Positions 11,211 through 21,816 of a DNA stretch of 64,000 nt are shown piece after piece. Source of the stretch: Coccinella septempunctata. Lineage: Eukaryota; Arthropoda; Insecta; Coleoptera; Coccinellidae. The stretch spans positions 16,283,001 through 16,347,000 of the forward strand of contig NC_058198.1 of NCBI RefSeq assembly GCF_907165205.1, written 5' to 3'. A model generated the notes under the pieces. That model was not told the origin of the DNA and did no database searches. It was given only the letters and a program-made list of their open reading frames with translations. The position numbers were made by a program, and so were the translations under genes. Position 1 is the stretch's first letter; each line of letters begins with the position of its first letter.

Positions 11211-13662
11211 ATTTTTTGGTGAGTTGGAGTTTGTATTGGACGAAATTTTTGCTTGTTATTCGGATGTGATCATGATGGGGGACATGAATAATTGCATGAT
11301 TCAGAATTCTGCCCGTTCGAGGGCGATGAGGAACATATTGGAATCCTATAACCTAAAACTAGTGAATAACAGGCCCACGCATCACAGTGCTACCTGTGAT
11401 ACGTTACTCGACTTGTTTATAACGTCTATACCTAACAGAGTGGTTGCCAGTGGACAACAGCATGCTTATAAATTTTCTCGTCATGACCTGGTGTTTGCTG
11501 GATTTAAACTCAAATGCCCTAAACCTAAGCCTCGAGTTATTAAATGTCGGAATTTGGGAGGTGTCGATCTGGCGAGGCTGGTTCAAACTGCGAGGGCTGC
11601 TGATTGGGAATCGGTTTATCAAGCTCCTACTTTGGATGCAATGGTGGCTATTTTTAATGAATTAATATTAAAAATCTACGACGAATTAGCGCCCCTGAAA
11701 CTCATTAAGGTTAGACATTCTCCATGCCCCTGGTTAACTGAAGAGATCAAGAATGCAATGAAATGTCGTGACAGGTTGAAGGCCTTCTACATCGCGAATC
11801 CTACCGAAGTAAATAGGGAACACTATCGTACTGCGAGGAACACTTGCAATCGGATGTGCAGGAGTGCAAAGAGAGATTATCTCCACGGAATTCTTAATGG
11901 CGCACCACCAAGGAAGGTCTGGCAGACTTTGCGCTCAGTTGGGGTGGGCGAGAGGCACAGCCCACCTTGTGCAAATTTTGATCCCTCTCTGCTTGCCCGG
12001 CATTTTGCGACTTCTGGTACTAGGATGAATGAAAGTATTAAGACAAATACATTGATGAAGTTAAGCTCATGTTCTCCACCAGGTAGTGTGTTCGATTTTG
12101 TGCCCATTAATGAAGACGATGTTAAGTCTGCTCTGGGAGAGGTTGGTTCAGGGTCGGTTGGTTCCGATGGTATTGGAGTGGGCCTTCTGAGGCCCATTGC
12201 GAATGAGATTCTTCCTGTGCTCTCACATATCTACAATATTTCAATTCAAACTGGCATTTTTCCTAGTGCATGGAAATATGCTAAAATCATTCCCATACCT
12301 AAGTGCCAAAATCCCACGAGTCCAGGGGACTTTAGACCCATTTCCATACTCCCTACTCTATCTAAAATTTTTGCAAAGATCATTAAAGGCCAAATTATTA
12401 ACTATTTGAATAATAATAATCTTCATAATTGATACCAGTCGGGGTTTCGCCAAAAACGCAGCACGACAACTGCCCTTACTAAAATAACTGATGATATCAG
12501 CGTGGCCATGGATAATAAACTACTCACTGTTTTAGTTCTCTTAGACTTTAGTAAGGCCTTCGACTCTGTCGACTTCGATATACTTTTGGCCAGGCTGCGT
12601 CTGCTGGGTTTTGCTGAGCATACCATAGCCTTCTTCTACTCTTATCTGAAGGATCGCGAAATATCCGTTGAGATAGATGGCAGCTCCTCTGATTGGGTGA
12701 CTGTGTTTTCAGGTGTTCCGCAGGGGAGCGTGTTGGGTCCTCTTTTATTCTCTATTTACGTCTCCTCACTGACTGATTCCTTGGACATTAAATTTCACCT
12801 TTTCGCAGATGACCTACAAATATATATCCACACTTCCGTTGAAGATTTCTCGGCTAGTATCGAAAATTTAAACAGGAATCTCTTACGACTGTCTGTCGTC
12901 GCTGAGAGCTTAGGTCTGACTCTAAATACTACCAAAACTAAGTCGATCATTATCGGTACTAAACGAAACTTGGGTTTGATCGACAAAGTAAATAATAAAA
13001 TTGTCCTCAACGATGTTGTTGTTCCCTACTCCAATGAGGTTAGAAACCTTGGTATCTTATTGGACGAAACTCTATCCTGGAATAATCAGATTGCTTCTAT
13101 CAGTTCAAGAGTCTTCTGTATCTTGCATCAACTCCGACTTTTAAACAACTTCTTGCCCTTCGAAACCAGGAAAACATTATTCTTCTCTCTCGTACTTCCT
13201 ATACTCGATTATGCTGACGTAGCCTATATGGGTCTCACAAACACACAGCTGATGAAACTGGAGCGGTTACAAAATGCAGGTGTACGATTTGTCTACAACT
13301 TAAGGAAATATGATCATATAAGTCAATTCAGGCAAAAGATGGGATTGCTACCCATCAAACAACGTCGAATTTGGCATCTTCTTTTACTGGGGTTCAAGGT
13401 GTTGAGGTCCCGCGAGCCTGAATACCTGTATGATGGTCTTAGTCTTCTGGGAGATGGGGTCCGTCAGACAAGGGCACTCTATAACTTGACCTTGAGGATA
13501 CCACTCCACTCGACTAATGTTTGCTCGAATAGCTTCACAGTTCTGTTTCCCCGGCTCTGGAATCGCCTCCCTCCGGATATCGTTCGGAAGGTAACTTACC
13601 TTTCATTTAGGTTTTTCCTCAGGAGATATTTAAGTGCTTCACCCATCACACTTACTTGATAG
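11211..13662 (+). pseudogene. Endonuclease (partial) and reverse transcriptase ORF, family 1, with in-frame stop
   Basis: The frame runs from the end of an APE-type endonuclease (motif MGDMNN near 11275; HDLVFAGF-type region near 11485) through RT motifs FRPISILPTLSKIF, GFRQKRSTTTAL, LLDFSKAFDSVD, SGVPQGSVLGP and FADDLQIY to a C-terminal region ending near 13659. A TGA at about 12430-12432 interrupts it just before the GFRQKR motif; copy 2 has TGC there, so this is a point mutation. Catalytic Asp residues of RT are kept. The family belongs to the Jockey superfamily (CR1/Kiri/Daphne-like); I cannot fix the clade. Confidence 0.85.
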
Positions 13663-13922
13663 CCATGTTTAATATGGTCCCTTTCTTCGGCGACGTCTAT
13701 CCTTCTCCCTCCCATTCCCCTTTCTCCCTATTTTGGAGCAGGTTGAACTGAATTTAAGTTAGGTCAGGTATTCTTGTTTTTAGATATAAGTTTCTTTAAT
13801 AGATTATTTCTGGTTGGCAGGAAGAAATTGCATGGCGATATGTCCACCTTTTGCACAATTCTATAAAAATGTATGAAACTTGTTTTAATGCAATAAAGAG
13901 TTCAATAATAATAATAATAATA
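11211..13922 (+). mobile_element. 5'-truncated Jockey-superfamily non-LTR element, family 1, copy 1
   Basis: 2712 bp inserted in unit X at AAGTT|ATTT|CCG; the uninterrupted site can be read near 57628-57645. ATTT at 11207-11210 and 13923-13926 is the likely target duplication. The element ends in CAATAAAGAG and an AAT tail, as non-LTR elements with short tandem tails do. It starts inside the endonuclease-coding part, so the 5' end is lost. A second copy with the same truncation point sits at the same site of another X unit (46653-49303). Confidence 0.85.
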
Positions 13923-14282
13923 ATTTCCGTATAATTCCCCATTTTGAAAAACGATAGCAGAATATTCCGTATCCAGGAATACCTTGTCAATTTTGGGCAT
14001 AGTAAGGATAGGCTGGATCATAATTCGACTAAAATAGAGGTTTTCATTTAAACAAATTTTTTTCGATGAAAGTACGAAACGAAAGAATTTTTTGGTGGAT
14101 ATGCTGTTAAAAATACATTATGACTTCGACAACAATTCCTATCGTTAAAGCATACTGAAAGCTGGAAATCTTGGAAAATTCAATGTCATCTCACCAGAGT
14201 CACATGTTACTCGATGGGTAATCCATGCCGTTTTTTAAGAAACCAAGTTTTTAGCTCTTATAATATGAGAATATTTCATTTT

Positions 14283-14320
<38 letters not shown>

Positions 14321-14344
14321 TTATTTATTTATTTATTCATTAAA
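13923..14344 (+). repeat. Unit X, copy I (continued), ending in an ATTT tract
   Basis: Sequence resumes at the family-1 target site and matches 49304-49778 and 57638-58060. It ends in an ATTT microsatellite (about 14285-14340), in which the family-2 element is inserted. No gene seen. Confidence 0.8.
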
Positions 14345-16440
14345 AAACAATATTTACGACATAGAAACGGTTGATGGAAAAGTTGATTTTCTCACCTCTA
14401 ATATAATAACTCTATTAGATCTACATGCTCCATTCAAAACATTCAAAATTTCTAAAAATTATTCACCTTGGCTAACCGATACTTTGCGGGATATGATCAA
14501 GACCAGAAACCAGTTACTATCTAAATTTAAGAGATCGGGAGAGATTTCCGACTGGAATATGTACAAACAGCTGAGAAATATTATCACTGCGGCTGTCAAA
14601 AAAGAAAAAAAGGCTTATTATAGCAAGTACATTAATTACAGCGGAAATCCCAAAACTACTTGGACACATCTGAAGAAAATGGGTATTGTTCAGCAAAAAA
14701 ATAAAGTGCTCAGCGCTTCTCTTGCCGATGTTGACCGTATTAATGAACATTTCATTAACTCTGTTCCTGACCTGTCCCCCGATGACGATCTATTGTCTTT
14801 TTATGCTGACCGAGATAACTGTTCTGCTTCTTGCTTATTCAGGTTCCGTACTGTTGATGAGATTGAAGTTTTGGAATCCATCAAATCAATCAAGAGTAAA
14901 GCTGTTGGTTATGATGGCATCAATATACTTACCCTCCACTTGTGTGTACCTCATATACTTCCACATATCACTCATATCCTGAATTATTGTCTGAAAAAAT
15001 CCGTCTTTCCCAGCCAGTGGAAAAGAGCAGTTGTTCTACCTGTGCCAAAGGTGTCTAATCCAAGGAACTTGAACAATTTACGACCTATAAGCATTTTGCC
15101 AACATTGTCCAAAATTTTAGAGAAGATCATGTGCAAACAACTCTGGTCACATTGGAATTCTAATAAGATTATTCCTCCCACCCAGTCTGGTTTTCGAAAA
15201 AATCACAGCTGTACCACGGCTTTGCTGAACATCACCGATGACATAATTAGGGCAACTGATAAGGGTAAACTCACTATTCTCGCACTTTTAGACTACTCTA
15301 AGGCATTTGACAGTCTCGATCACAAACTGTTAGCAGCAATATTGGCACATGTTGGATTTTGTGATGCTTCGGTTCTCCTTCTTGTTTCTTATCTCGCTGA
15401 ACGTTATCAAGTAGTTTCTTACAATGGCAATTTATCATTTCCTCTCAAAATTCAGAGGGGTGTACCACAGGGGTCGATTCTTGGACCGATATTGTTCCTT
15501 ATCTACATTTCACAGTTTGAAAAGTTCATTCAATTTTGTTTCATTCATAATTATGCCGATGATACTCAGCTGTATATATCCTTCTTTTTAAATGAATCTT
15601 CTCAGGCAATTTCAGCTCTGAACTACGAATTAAATGTTATCAGGGAATTGTCTCATCGGCACTGCCTGCAGCTCAATGTGAATAAGACCGTTGCCATGTT
15701 GTTTGGGAGAAAAGGTGACAGGATCAGATTTTTGGATGAGGGTTATTCGATAATGGTTGGTTCAGATATCGTCAATTTATGCGACAAGGCTAAAGATTTG
15801 GGAGTCTGGATTGATGTAGATATGCGATTTACGGACCATGTGTCTGCTTGTTTGCAAAAGGCATATGGTAACTTGAGAGTTATTTATAGAAATAGGTCAA
15901 CTTTGACCCAAAATATTAGAATTCTGCTATGTGAGTCCCTGGTTCTTTCTCACCTTAATTTTGCTGACAGTGTTTATGGTCCCTGTTTGAGCTTCTCTGA
16001 CAAGCAGAGGATACAGAAACTCCAGAACTCCTGTCTGCGTCTCATATTCGGAATACGAAAATTTGACAGAATTAGCCATACTCTACGTTTTGTCAACTGG
16101 CTCAATATGGAGAACAGACGATGTCTTCATGCTACATTATTGTTCATGAAGATATTAATTGGCCGAACTCCCCCGTACCTCTACAATAAGATTACCTACT
16201 TTCCGCTCTGATGTTCACAACTTGAATATACGTTTTAAAGGAACCCTTACACCGCCTATATTTAGAACACAATCATTTCGTAGATGTTATTCATACTATG
16301 TTACGCGGTGCGTCAATAATTTATCTACTGAAGTCAGGGCGGTTAGTAATCTGAGTCGTCTACGAGCCTTGGTACTCAGCAAGCTTTTGGTTCAACAAAA
16401 CGCCGTTTTCACGGATTGATGTGTGTAGGAATCGTTTCAC
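14345..16440 (+). mobile_element. 5'-truncated Jockey-superfamily non-LTR element, family 2
   Basis: The element begins abruptly after the ATTT tract of unit X, downstream of where an endonuclease would be, and covers the linker, RT and C-terminal region. The 3' limit is uncertain: sequence after the coding end at about 16420 is T-rich and blends into an unrelated LTR fragment. The same family is at 4649-5316. Confidence 0.75.
14350..16419 (+). pseudogene. Reverse transcriptase ORF of family 2 with a frameshift near its end
   Basis: Open from about 14350 to 16211, then continuing in another frame to 16419, so one frameshift lies near 16190. Motifs in order: a basic linker (YSPWLTDTLRDMIKTRNQLL), LRPISILPTLSKILEK, GFRKNHSCTTALLN, LDYSKAFDSLDHK, RGVPQGSILGP, YADDTQLY (Tyr replaces the usual Phe), and a C-terminal region with RIQKLQNSCLRLIFG. 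RT catalyses target-primed cDNA synthesis; this copy lacks the endonuclease and is dead. The long Leu/Tyr/Ile run upstream in the same frame is only the translated ATTT repeat. Confidence 0.82.
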
Positions 16441-16499
16441 TTAAAATTGTTTTTTTTTTACGTTTGGGTGGTTTCACTACCTGCTTTTATTCTTAATAA

Positions 16500-17187
16500 T
16501 TTGAGACCTTTCGTCACACCGAAATGCAAGAAATACCCGGGCTGCCAAGCGAGGGTATCCACGGCTCACTCAGTGAAGATGAGGTGGGTTCAATGTAAGG
16601 AACCGACAAAAGAGAAGTAGGGCGCCAGGTAGATTTATTTCCCCAGTAAATACCCTTAGGAACAGCAACAACCCCAAATCAACCAAAAGAGTTGTACTGA
16701 AGAACGGTTTATTCAGGCAGCAAAGAAAATACACGGGCCTACTTGTATGGCTATAGTTGTATTGAACGCCAAGGAGGGTGTGTGGTGTCTAATAATAATT
16801 GTAATACTTCAAAAGGGATGGCCTTTATAAAATCAACCGAAATCGCGTCGCTTGAGCTCAGGCGCAGCGCGAAGTTCTTCAGAACTCCCAAATGTACGAG
16901 TAACACTAATTAACGTTCAATTTAACTGCACAGAATTATCAACGTCACCAGAGTGACATGCTCTAACTAAATTAATCTATATCTCACTCCACAAGCAATA
17001 GAATGTGATAATAATAGCAATACATTAAGGTTTTACAATATAAACCGTTGTCGTTAAGGAAAGCAACAATATAATACGATATGCAACTTCTATAATACAC
17101 TTGCGTGTCCTGAGAGTGCTCTCTCCGCTCCTGAATGGGGAAGATGGTCTCTTCGTTATGAAATTCTACAAGGTTTCTGTTGTAACA
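16500..17187 (-). repeat. Minus-strand LTR with primer-binding site, unrelated LTR element
   Basis: Read on the minus strand, an LTR-like block starts TGTTACAACAG near 17187, has a TATA-like TTATAAA near 16830, AAATAAAT near 16635, and ends near 16629 followed by TGGCGCCC, the usual start of a gypsy-type primer-binding site. About 130 bases of leader follow. No coding part remains. It shares no visible sequence with the LTR at 32627. Confidence 0.6.
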
Positions 17188-17245
17188 GCTCCACTTGGAC
17201 TGGATTTCACGAGTAGTTCTAGAATCTAGAATCCTACAAAAGTTT

Positions 17246-17647
17246 TCATTTTATAGGTTTCTCCTTCTTCCTAAAAATCTCAATGTAGTCATTCACTTTG
17301 AAAAGTTTGATATTAGGATCTTCCTCTCTTCTAATAGATGTCATATTCAGAATCTCCTTCAGAATGAAAGACCTCGTCAAGCGTTTTCTCAGATTTCCGT
17401 TCGACACATACTGCTTTTTTTCTCCAACATCGGAATTTATTTTCTTCACGACTTTTTGGCTATGTTCATCTTGATTACCTTCTCTTCTTGCAGCGTGAGT
17501 GTCGGATTTTTTCTGCGGAACTTTTCCTCTTTTTCGTTCTCCTACATGTGACTTCAGAAAATTCCTGATTTGAACTGTTCTCCTCAAGTCAATATGTTTA
17601 GACTTCAATTTTTCCAATCCCATTCTCAAGATCTTCTTTCTGTCCAT
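17246..17647 (-). CDS. Unit X small basic protein, weak SERTA-like similarity
   Basis: 133 codons from an ATG at 17645-17647, in a good context (GACGAGATGG). An upstream in-frame ATG at 17755 would add a hydrophobic N-terminus but lies only about eight bases from the predicted transcription start, so I favour the inner one. The N-terminal pattern RKKILRMGLEKLKS then LRRTVQIRNFL resembles the SERTA pattern K-L-x(n)-L-R-R-x-V-x-I-x-N known from insect Taranis and vertebrate SERTAD proteins. The middle is Lys/Arg/Gln rich, and the C-terminus ends in RKKEKPIK. No intron is needed. SERTA proteins are transcription cofactors; the assignment here is tentative. Confidence 0.5.
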   Translation of the reverse strand: MDRKKILRMGLEKLKSKHIDLRRTVQIRNFLKSHVGERKRGKVPQKKSDTHAARREGNQDEHSQKVVKKINSDVGEKKQYVSNGNLRKRLTRSFILKEILNMTSIRREEDPNIKLFKVNDYIEIFRKKEKPIK

Positions 17648-17764
17648 CTCGTCTTCCACAATGAAAAAAATATTTAAGTATGAAACGATAAAATTCGATA
17701 TTATCAAAGTTAAAAAATGTAAACCACAACACAATATTTGCAGCACGAAGCACATTCACAACTG

Positions 17765-17796
17765 AATACTTTGTACATCTACTCCGCTGTTATATA
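17765..17796 (-). promoter_or_regulatory. TATA/initiator promoter of inverted unit X
   Basis: On the minus strand TATATAA near 17796 is followed about 31 bases later by TCAGT near 17765. It is the same arrangement as at 50724-50759 and lies upstream of the small gene at 17246-17647. Confidence 0.55.
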
Positions 17797-17998
17797 GCCC
17801 CTCTACCATCCCTCCCTAACACCCCACCACCCAATTGCCCGTTCCGTCGTCTGATTCGATATTAGATTGCTGTGACTTAAAATTTCTATGGAATCAACGT
17901 ATTACATTCGTTCAATTTAACTGTCACACGTCGGACTGTTTGTTGATTTATCCTTAACTTCCTATGACCAATTTTAAAGTGTTACTTTTATTAGTTGT

Positions 17999-18037
17999 AT
18001 GATGAGCCTTCAGAAAGGAACAAAATAGTTCCGAAAC
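17999..18037 (+). ncRNA. Possible degenerate hammerhead-like motif in unit X
   Basis: ATGATGAG is followed, after ten bases, by GGAAC, a six-base loop, GTTCC and then GAAACGTTGGCG. CTGATGA, a stem and GAAAC are the hallmarks of hammerhead ribozymes, which occur in the terminal repeats of Penelope-like elements. Here the first base is A rather than C and extra bases separate the core from the stem, so it may be a decayed motif or chance. It recurs on the minus strand at 50483-50521. Confidence 0.25.
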
Positions 18038-18726
18038 GTTGGCGAATTCATAAGAGATTGTTTTTCAACCTGTCCAAATTCCTGCGATAATTTACTTATT
18101 GTGTTCAATCCATTATTTATGATACCTAAAAAGAACATATGAAATATTTTGTTATTTTGTGATACTTGAGCCTAACACTAAAAATACCTAAAATTATAGA
18201 GTGTTTTATATAATTATGAGTTTATGAAACATATGCGAATTTAAATGATAATTGTCCAGAGTATTTTTCTTACAGAAAGAATATACTATATTACTGTTTA
18301 TTTTTTCAAACGTTTCTGATATTATGAAATGATAAAATATCAACAATTGAAAAGTATAAGTTATCGATACAGATAATGACTATCTGGATAAGCAAGTATT
18401 GAAGCGCATTAGTATTTCAATTCTTAAGTTTGTTTCAAATCTCGCTGCTCCAAACAATATTTCAAAATTAATAATTTCTAGAGAATTCTTTTTCATCATT
18501 TACATTCACGTTGTAGATGGTATACACGTTTTTCCTGAGGAAATAAAACTATAGAAAGAATGTCCCTGAATAGATTTAACGACTCTGATGTATATGCAGA
18601 ATTCCATGTAGGTTCCTATATATAAGTACAGAATCGTTATTTTTTGTTTTCACCCTAATTATACGGAGCACTACTATCATGAATTTCATTTTCAAGGTCT
18701 TAACCGGGAAACCGAAAAGTTTTGAG

Positions 18727-18730
<4 letters not shown>

Positions 18731-18812
<82 letters not shown>
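18731..18812 (+). repeat. AAT/TAA microsatellite, target of a Dong-A insertion
   Basis: About 27 AAT repeats between inverted unit X and the 5'-truncated Dong-A copy 1. Bombyx Dong, of the R4 clade, is known to insert into TAA repeats. In one frame the tract reads as a long poly-isoleucine run joined to the RT frame; this is not a real protein start. Confidence 0.85.
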
Positions 18813-18813
<1 letters not shown>

Positions 18814-18814
<1 letters not shown>

Positions 18815-21642
18815 GAAGAGACATTGGACGACTGACGGAGTACTTGAACGGGAATCGCGGAAGGAAGGTTGTGAAAGCTGCCAAAGAAATCATCGATAGA
18901 AACAGAACACACACCGAACGAGAGACAGAGAATGCTACAGCACACCATTGCCTTGACACTCTGAAGCAAAAATTAAGTCTGTATGCAGAACGCCTGAGGA
19001 GATATAAAAGCAATTATAGCCGGAAAAGAGACAATAATTCATTCGAAAAGTCCGAAGAATCTTTCTACCGGTCACTCACATCGTTGAATGGAGAAAATGG
19101 AAAGTTACCACCAAAGGAAGCCATTGAACAATTCTGGACCGAACAATTATCAACGAAACCTCAGTTCAATGGAAATACCGGATGGATTGAAGATGAAAAA
19201 TCTGAAGCTATAAAATATGAGCCGATGCAGCATGACATGATCACAATTGAAGAAGTAAAATCAGCTATCAGAGGACTGCACAACTGGAAAGCACCTGGGC
19301 CTGATGGATTACAGAACTTCTGGATCAAGAAACTTTGGATCATGCATGACAAATTGACCTCCGCAATAAATGATGTCATTGAAAATCCTGAAAGAATGCC
19401 AGTATTCCTTACACATGGCACAACATACCTGTTACCTAAAGACCAAAGGAATACAGAAGACCCATCCAAGTACCGACCGATCACATGTCTTCCAACGATG
19501 TACAAATTAATCACATCGTGCATATCAAATCGAATTCACAACCATTGCGAAAGAAATAACATCATCGCCATACAACAGGAAGGATGCACCAAAGACAGCC
19601 GAGGGTGCAAAGAACAACTAATAATAGATTCAGTTATCTGCAATCAAGCGTTCTCCAAGCGAAGGAATCTTTACGCTGCCTACATAGACTACAAAAAAGC
19701 ATTCGATTCTATACCTCACGAATGGCTCTTGACGATCTTGAAGATTTACAAGGTGGATCCCAATATTGTTAAGTTCCTGAAAAACGCCATATCAACCTGG
19801 CGTACTAGTCTCCAAATGAAAGCAGCAGATTGCTCCATTACAACAGGACCTATTCCAATAAGACGCGGAATTTTCCAAGGAGACTCGCTGAGCCCTCTGT
19901 GGTTCTGCATGGCCCTGAATCCCTTGTCTCATAGATTGAATTCTACGGACTACGGATTTTCCATCAAGAGCGGCAGTAGAACTATGATGAAACTGAATCA
20001 TCTCCTTTACATGGACGATTTGAAACTCTTCGCATCTACCAAAAAACAAATGCACCTGATGCTGAAAATGGTGGAAGGATTCTCGGAAGACATCAAAATG
20101 AAGTTTGGACTAGAAAAATGTCGACTGCTAAACATAACGAGAGGGAAAATAGAAGATGGTACGTTCAAACTCAAGGAAGGTGCAGAAATTGAAGCATTAA
20201 AGGAAGGAGACACATACAAGTATCTAGGCATAAAACAGGCAAGAAAAATCAATCAGACCCAGATGAAGAAAGAATTAACGGAGGAGTTTACCCGAAGATT
20301 GAGAAGGATAATGAGAACTGGTCTTAACAGCAAGAACCTGATAAAAGCGATTAACACCTACGCTTGCTCGGCGCTGAGCTATTCATTTGGTATTATCTCT
20401 TGGACGACCACCGATTTAGCAGCTTTACAGAGAAAAATACGGACGATGCTGACTAAACACAATAAACATCACCCCAAAAGCTCAATAGAACGGACAGAGC
20501 TGCCACGACATCTTGGGGGTAGAGGAATTGTTGATTTGTCCAACCGTATGTCCCAGGAAATTGAAGGACTTCGAAAATATTTCTTGAGCAAGGCAGCTTC
20601 GTCAGAACTCCATCGAGTAGTTTGTGTTGCTGATACTTCCACACCGTTAAAGCTACACCAGGATCACTTGGAAACCGTCGAACACTCTGCAGAAAGTAAA
20701 ATGCAGAAACTGATTGGCAAACCTCTGCATGGGAGGCACCAGAATGAGGTCAACCATGATTACGTCGACATATCTGCGTCGAACTACTGGTTGACTTCCG
20801 GAAGGTTGTTTCCTGAGACAGAGGGCTTCATGCTCGCCATCCAGGATCAGGTGATTCCAACAAGAAATTACATGAAATACATCGCCAAGGATGCCTCAGT
20901 GGCGGACGATAGCTGTCGTTATGGCTGTGCGACACATGAAACTATCCAGCACATCACCGGGGGATGTCAGAAGTTCGCGGGCACGGAGTACAAAAATAGA
21001 CATGATGCCGTTGCCAAGATTCTTCACCAAGAATTGGCACTGAAACACCAACTTCTGAGTTCGAAAAAGGTTCCTTATTACAATTACCATCCAGATGCTG
21101 TATTGGAGAATGAACATCACAAGCTCTACTGGGATCGCACGGTTCTCACAGACCGGAAAATAACCCACAATAGACCAGACCTCATATTGCTCAATAAGGA
21201 TGAGGACAGAGCACTATTCATCGATGTGGCGATTCCAAATAATAACAATCTTCTAGATAGGCACACTGAAAAAATTTCAAAGTACAGAGATCTCGAGGAA
21301 CAAACCAGGAGACAGTGGAAGCTGAAAGATATCAAGACCATCCCTATTGTCATATCATCTACAGGCCTGATACCGAAGAAACTGCTAGAGAACTTGAGGA
21401 AGCTTCAGTTGGACGAAAATATCTATAAAGTCATGCAGAAGGCGGTACTGCTGGGAACGACGAGAACTGTACGCAAGTACATGGGAAATTCAGAGGAACA
21501 CCGTCTGCTCCGACAGGAAGTGCGTGTGGAGCAGGAATCCAACCTACAGCAGGGAGGCGAGGAGCGACCCGGATCCGACCACCACCACGAGCCCGAAAAC
21601 CTGGAAAGGGCTCCAACAGAGCTTAATCCTTTTGATATCTGA
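18814..21642 (+). CDS. Dong-A reverse transcriptase/restriction-like endonuclease, 5'-truncated but open
   Basis: About 942 codons without a stop, the least damaged Dong-A coding copy in RT terms. Visible motifs: KAPGPDGLQNFW (RT-0/1), KYRPITCLPTMYKL, AYIDYKKAFDSIPHEW, RRGIFQGDSLSPLWF, and YMDDLKLF at the RT catalytic site near 20008. After the thumb come a Cys/His finger (CRYGCATHETIQH, near 20910-20950) and the endonuclease core RPDLILLN...LFIDVAIPN near 21175-21240. In R4/R2-type elements one protein nicks the target and primes cDNA from it. The N-terminal DNA-binding part is missing, so this copy cannot be autonomous. Confidence 0.85.
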
Positions 21643-21696
21643 GATATCTGGGATAAGTGAATTTTCCTCTGGAGAGGAGTGTGAAAGCCGCAAGGC
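21634..21696 (+). other. Three adjacent hairpins at the Dong-A 3' end
   Basis: GATATC-TGA-GATATC (21634-21648, overlapping the stop codon), TCCTCT-GG-AGAGGA (21665-21678) and GCC-GCAA-GGC with a GNRA loop (21687-21696). The two distal hairpins are present in all Dong-A 3' ends in the window; the first has a base change in some loops. In R2-type elements the RT binds its RNA through a structured 3' end, so a similar role is inferred. Confidence 0.6.
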
Positions 21697-21703
21697 TGAA
21701 GTC

Positions 21704-21742
<39 letters not shown>
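21704..21742 (+). repeat. TAA tract between Dong-A copy 1 and Dong-B copy 1
   Basis: About 12 AAT/TAA repeats. It is both the 3' tail region of Dong-A and the target next to the full-length Dong-B. Confidence 0.85.
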
Positions 21743-21773
21743 GTACCCCCGCACGGGGGTACTACTTAGTAGT
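21743..21773 (+). other. Double hairpin at the 5' end of Dong-B
   Basis: GTACCCCCG pairs with CGGGGGTAC (21743-21751 with 21754-21762; the innermost pair probably opens), and ACTAC-TTA-GTAGT (21761-21773) overlaps it by two bases, so the two may alternate. HDV-like self-cleaving RNAs define the 5' ends of R2 and some related elements; I cannot confirm such a fold here. Confidence 0.5.
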
Positions 21774-21816
21774 ATACGGGTGTGACAACCCCGCGGACCC
21801 CGGTCACTCTCAGCCG

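Larger units (their letters stand above)
17228..18731 (-). repeat. Unit X, copy II, inverted
   Basis: Reverse complement of the X region at about 49785-51290, starting just after the small gene and ending at the TATATAATAAT that borders the ATTT tract in other copies. Here that ATAATAAT has become a long AAT/TAA tract, into which a Dong-A element is inserted. It includes promoter, small gene and the ribozyme-like motif. Confidence 0.85.
18813..21703 (+). mobile_element. R4/Dong-like element Dong-A, copy 1 (5'-truncated)
   Basis: It starts at AAGAAGAGACATTGG, equivalent to about 29391 in the full-length copy 2, and keeps everything to the 3' end, followed by TAA repeats (21704-21742). TAA tracts on both sides are the target. 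The family is identified by its RT plus a C-terminal zinc finger and a PD-x-D restriction-like endonuclease. Confidence 0.88.

Noticed and set aside
6885..14344. CRISPR-like array or phage origin for the regular repeats
   Set aside because: The repeats are kilobase-scale or minisatellite units without spacers, in a eukaryotic retrotransposon context.
14214..14349. Leu/Tyr/Ile-rich N-terminus in front of the family-2 RT, resembling a membrane segment
   Set aside because: It is the translated ATTT microsatellite of unit X, which is also present in X copies without the RT.
18679..18812. Open frame with a long poly-isoleucine run joined to the Dong-A RT
   Set aside because: It is the AAT microsatellite read in one frame plus inverted unit X; the other Dong-A copy with a 5' end shows a different N-terminus.
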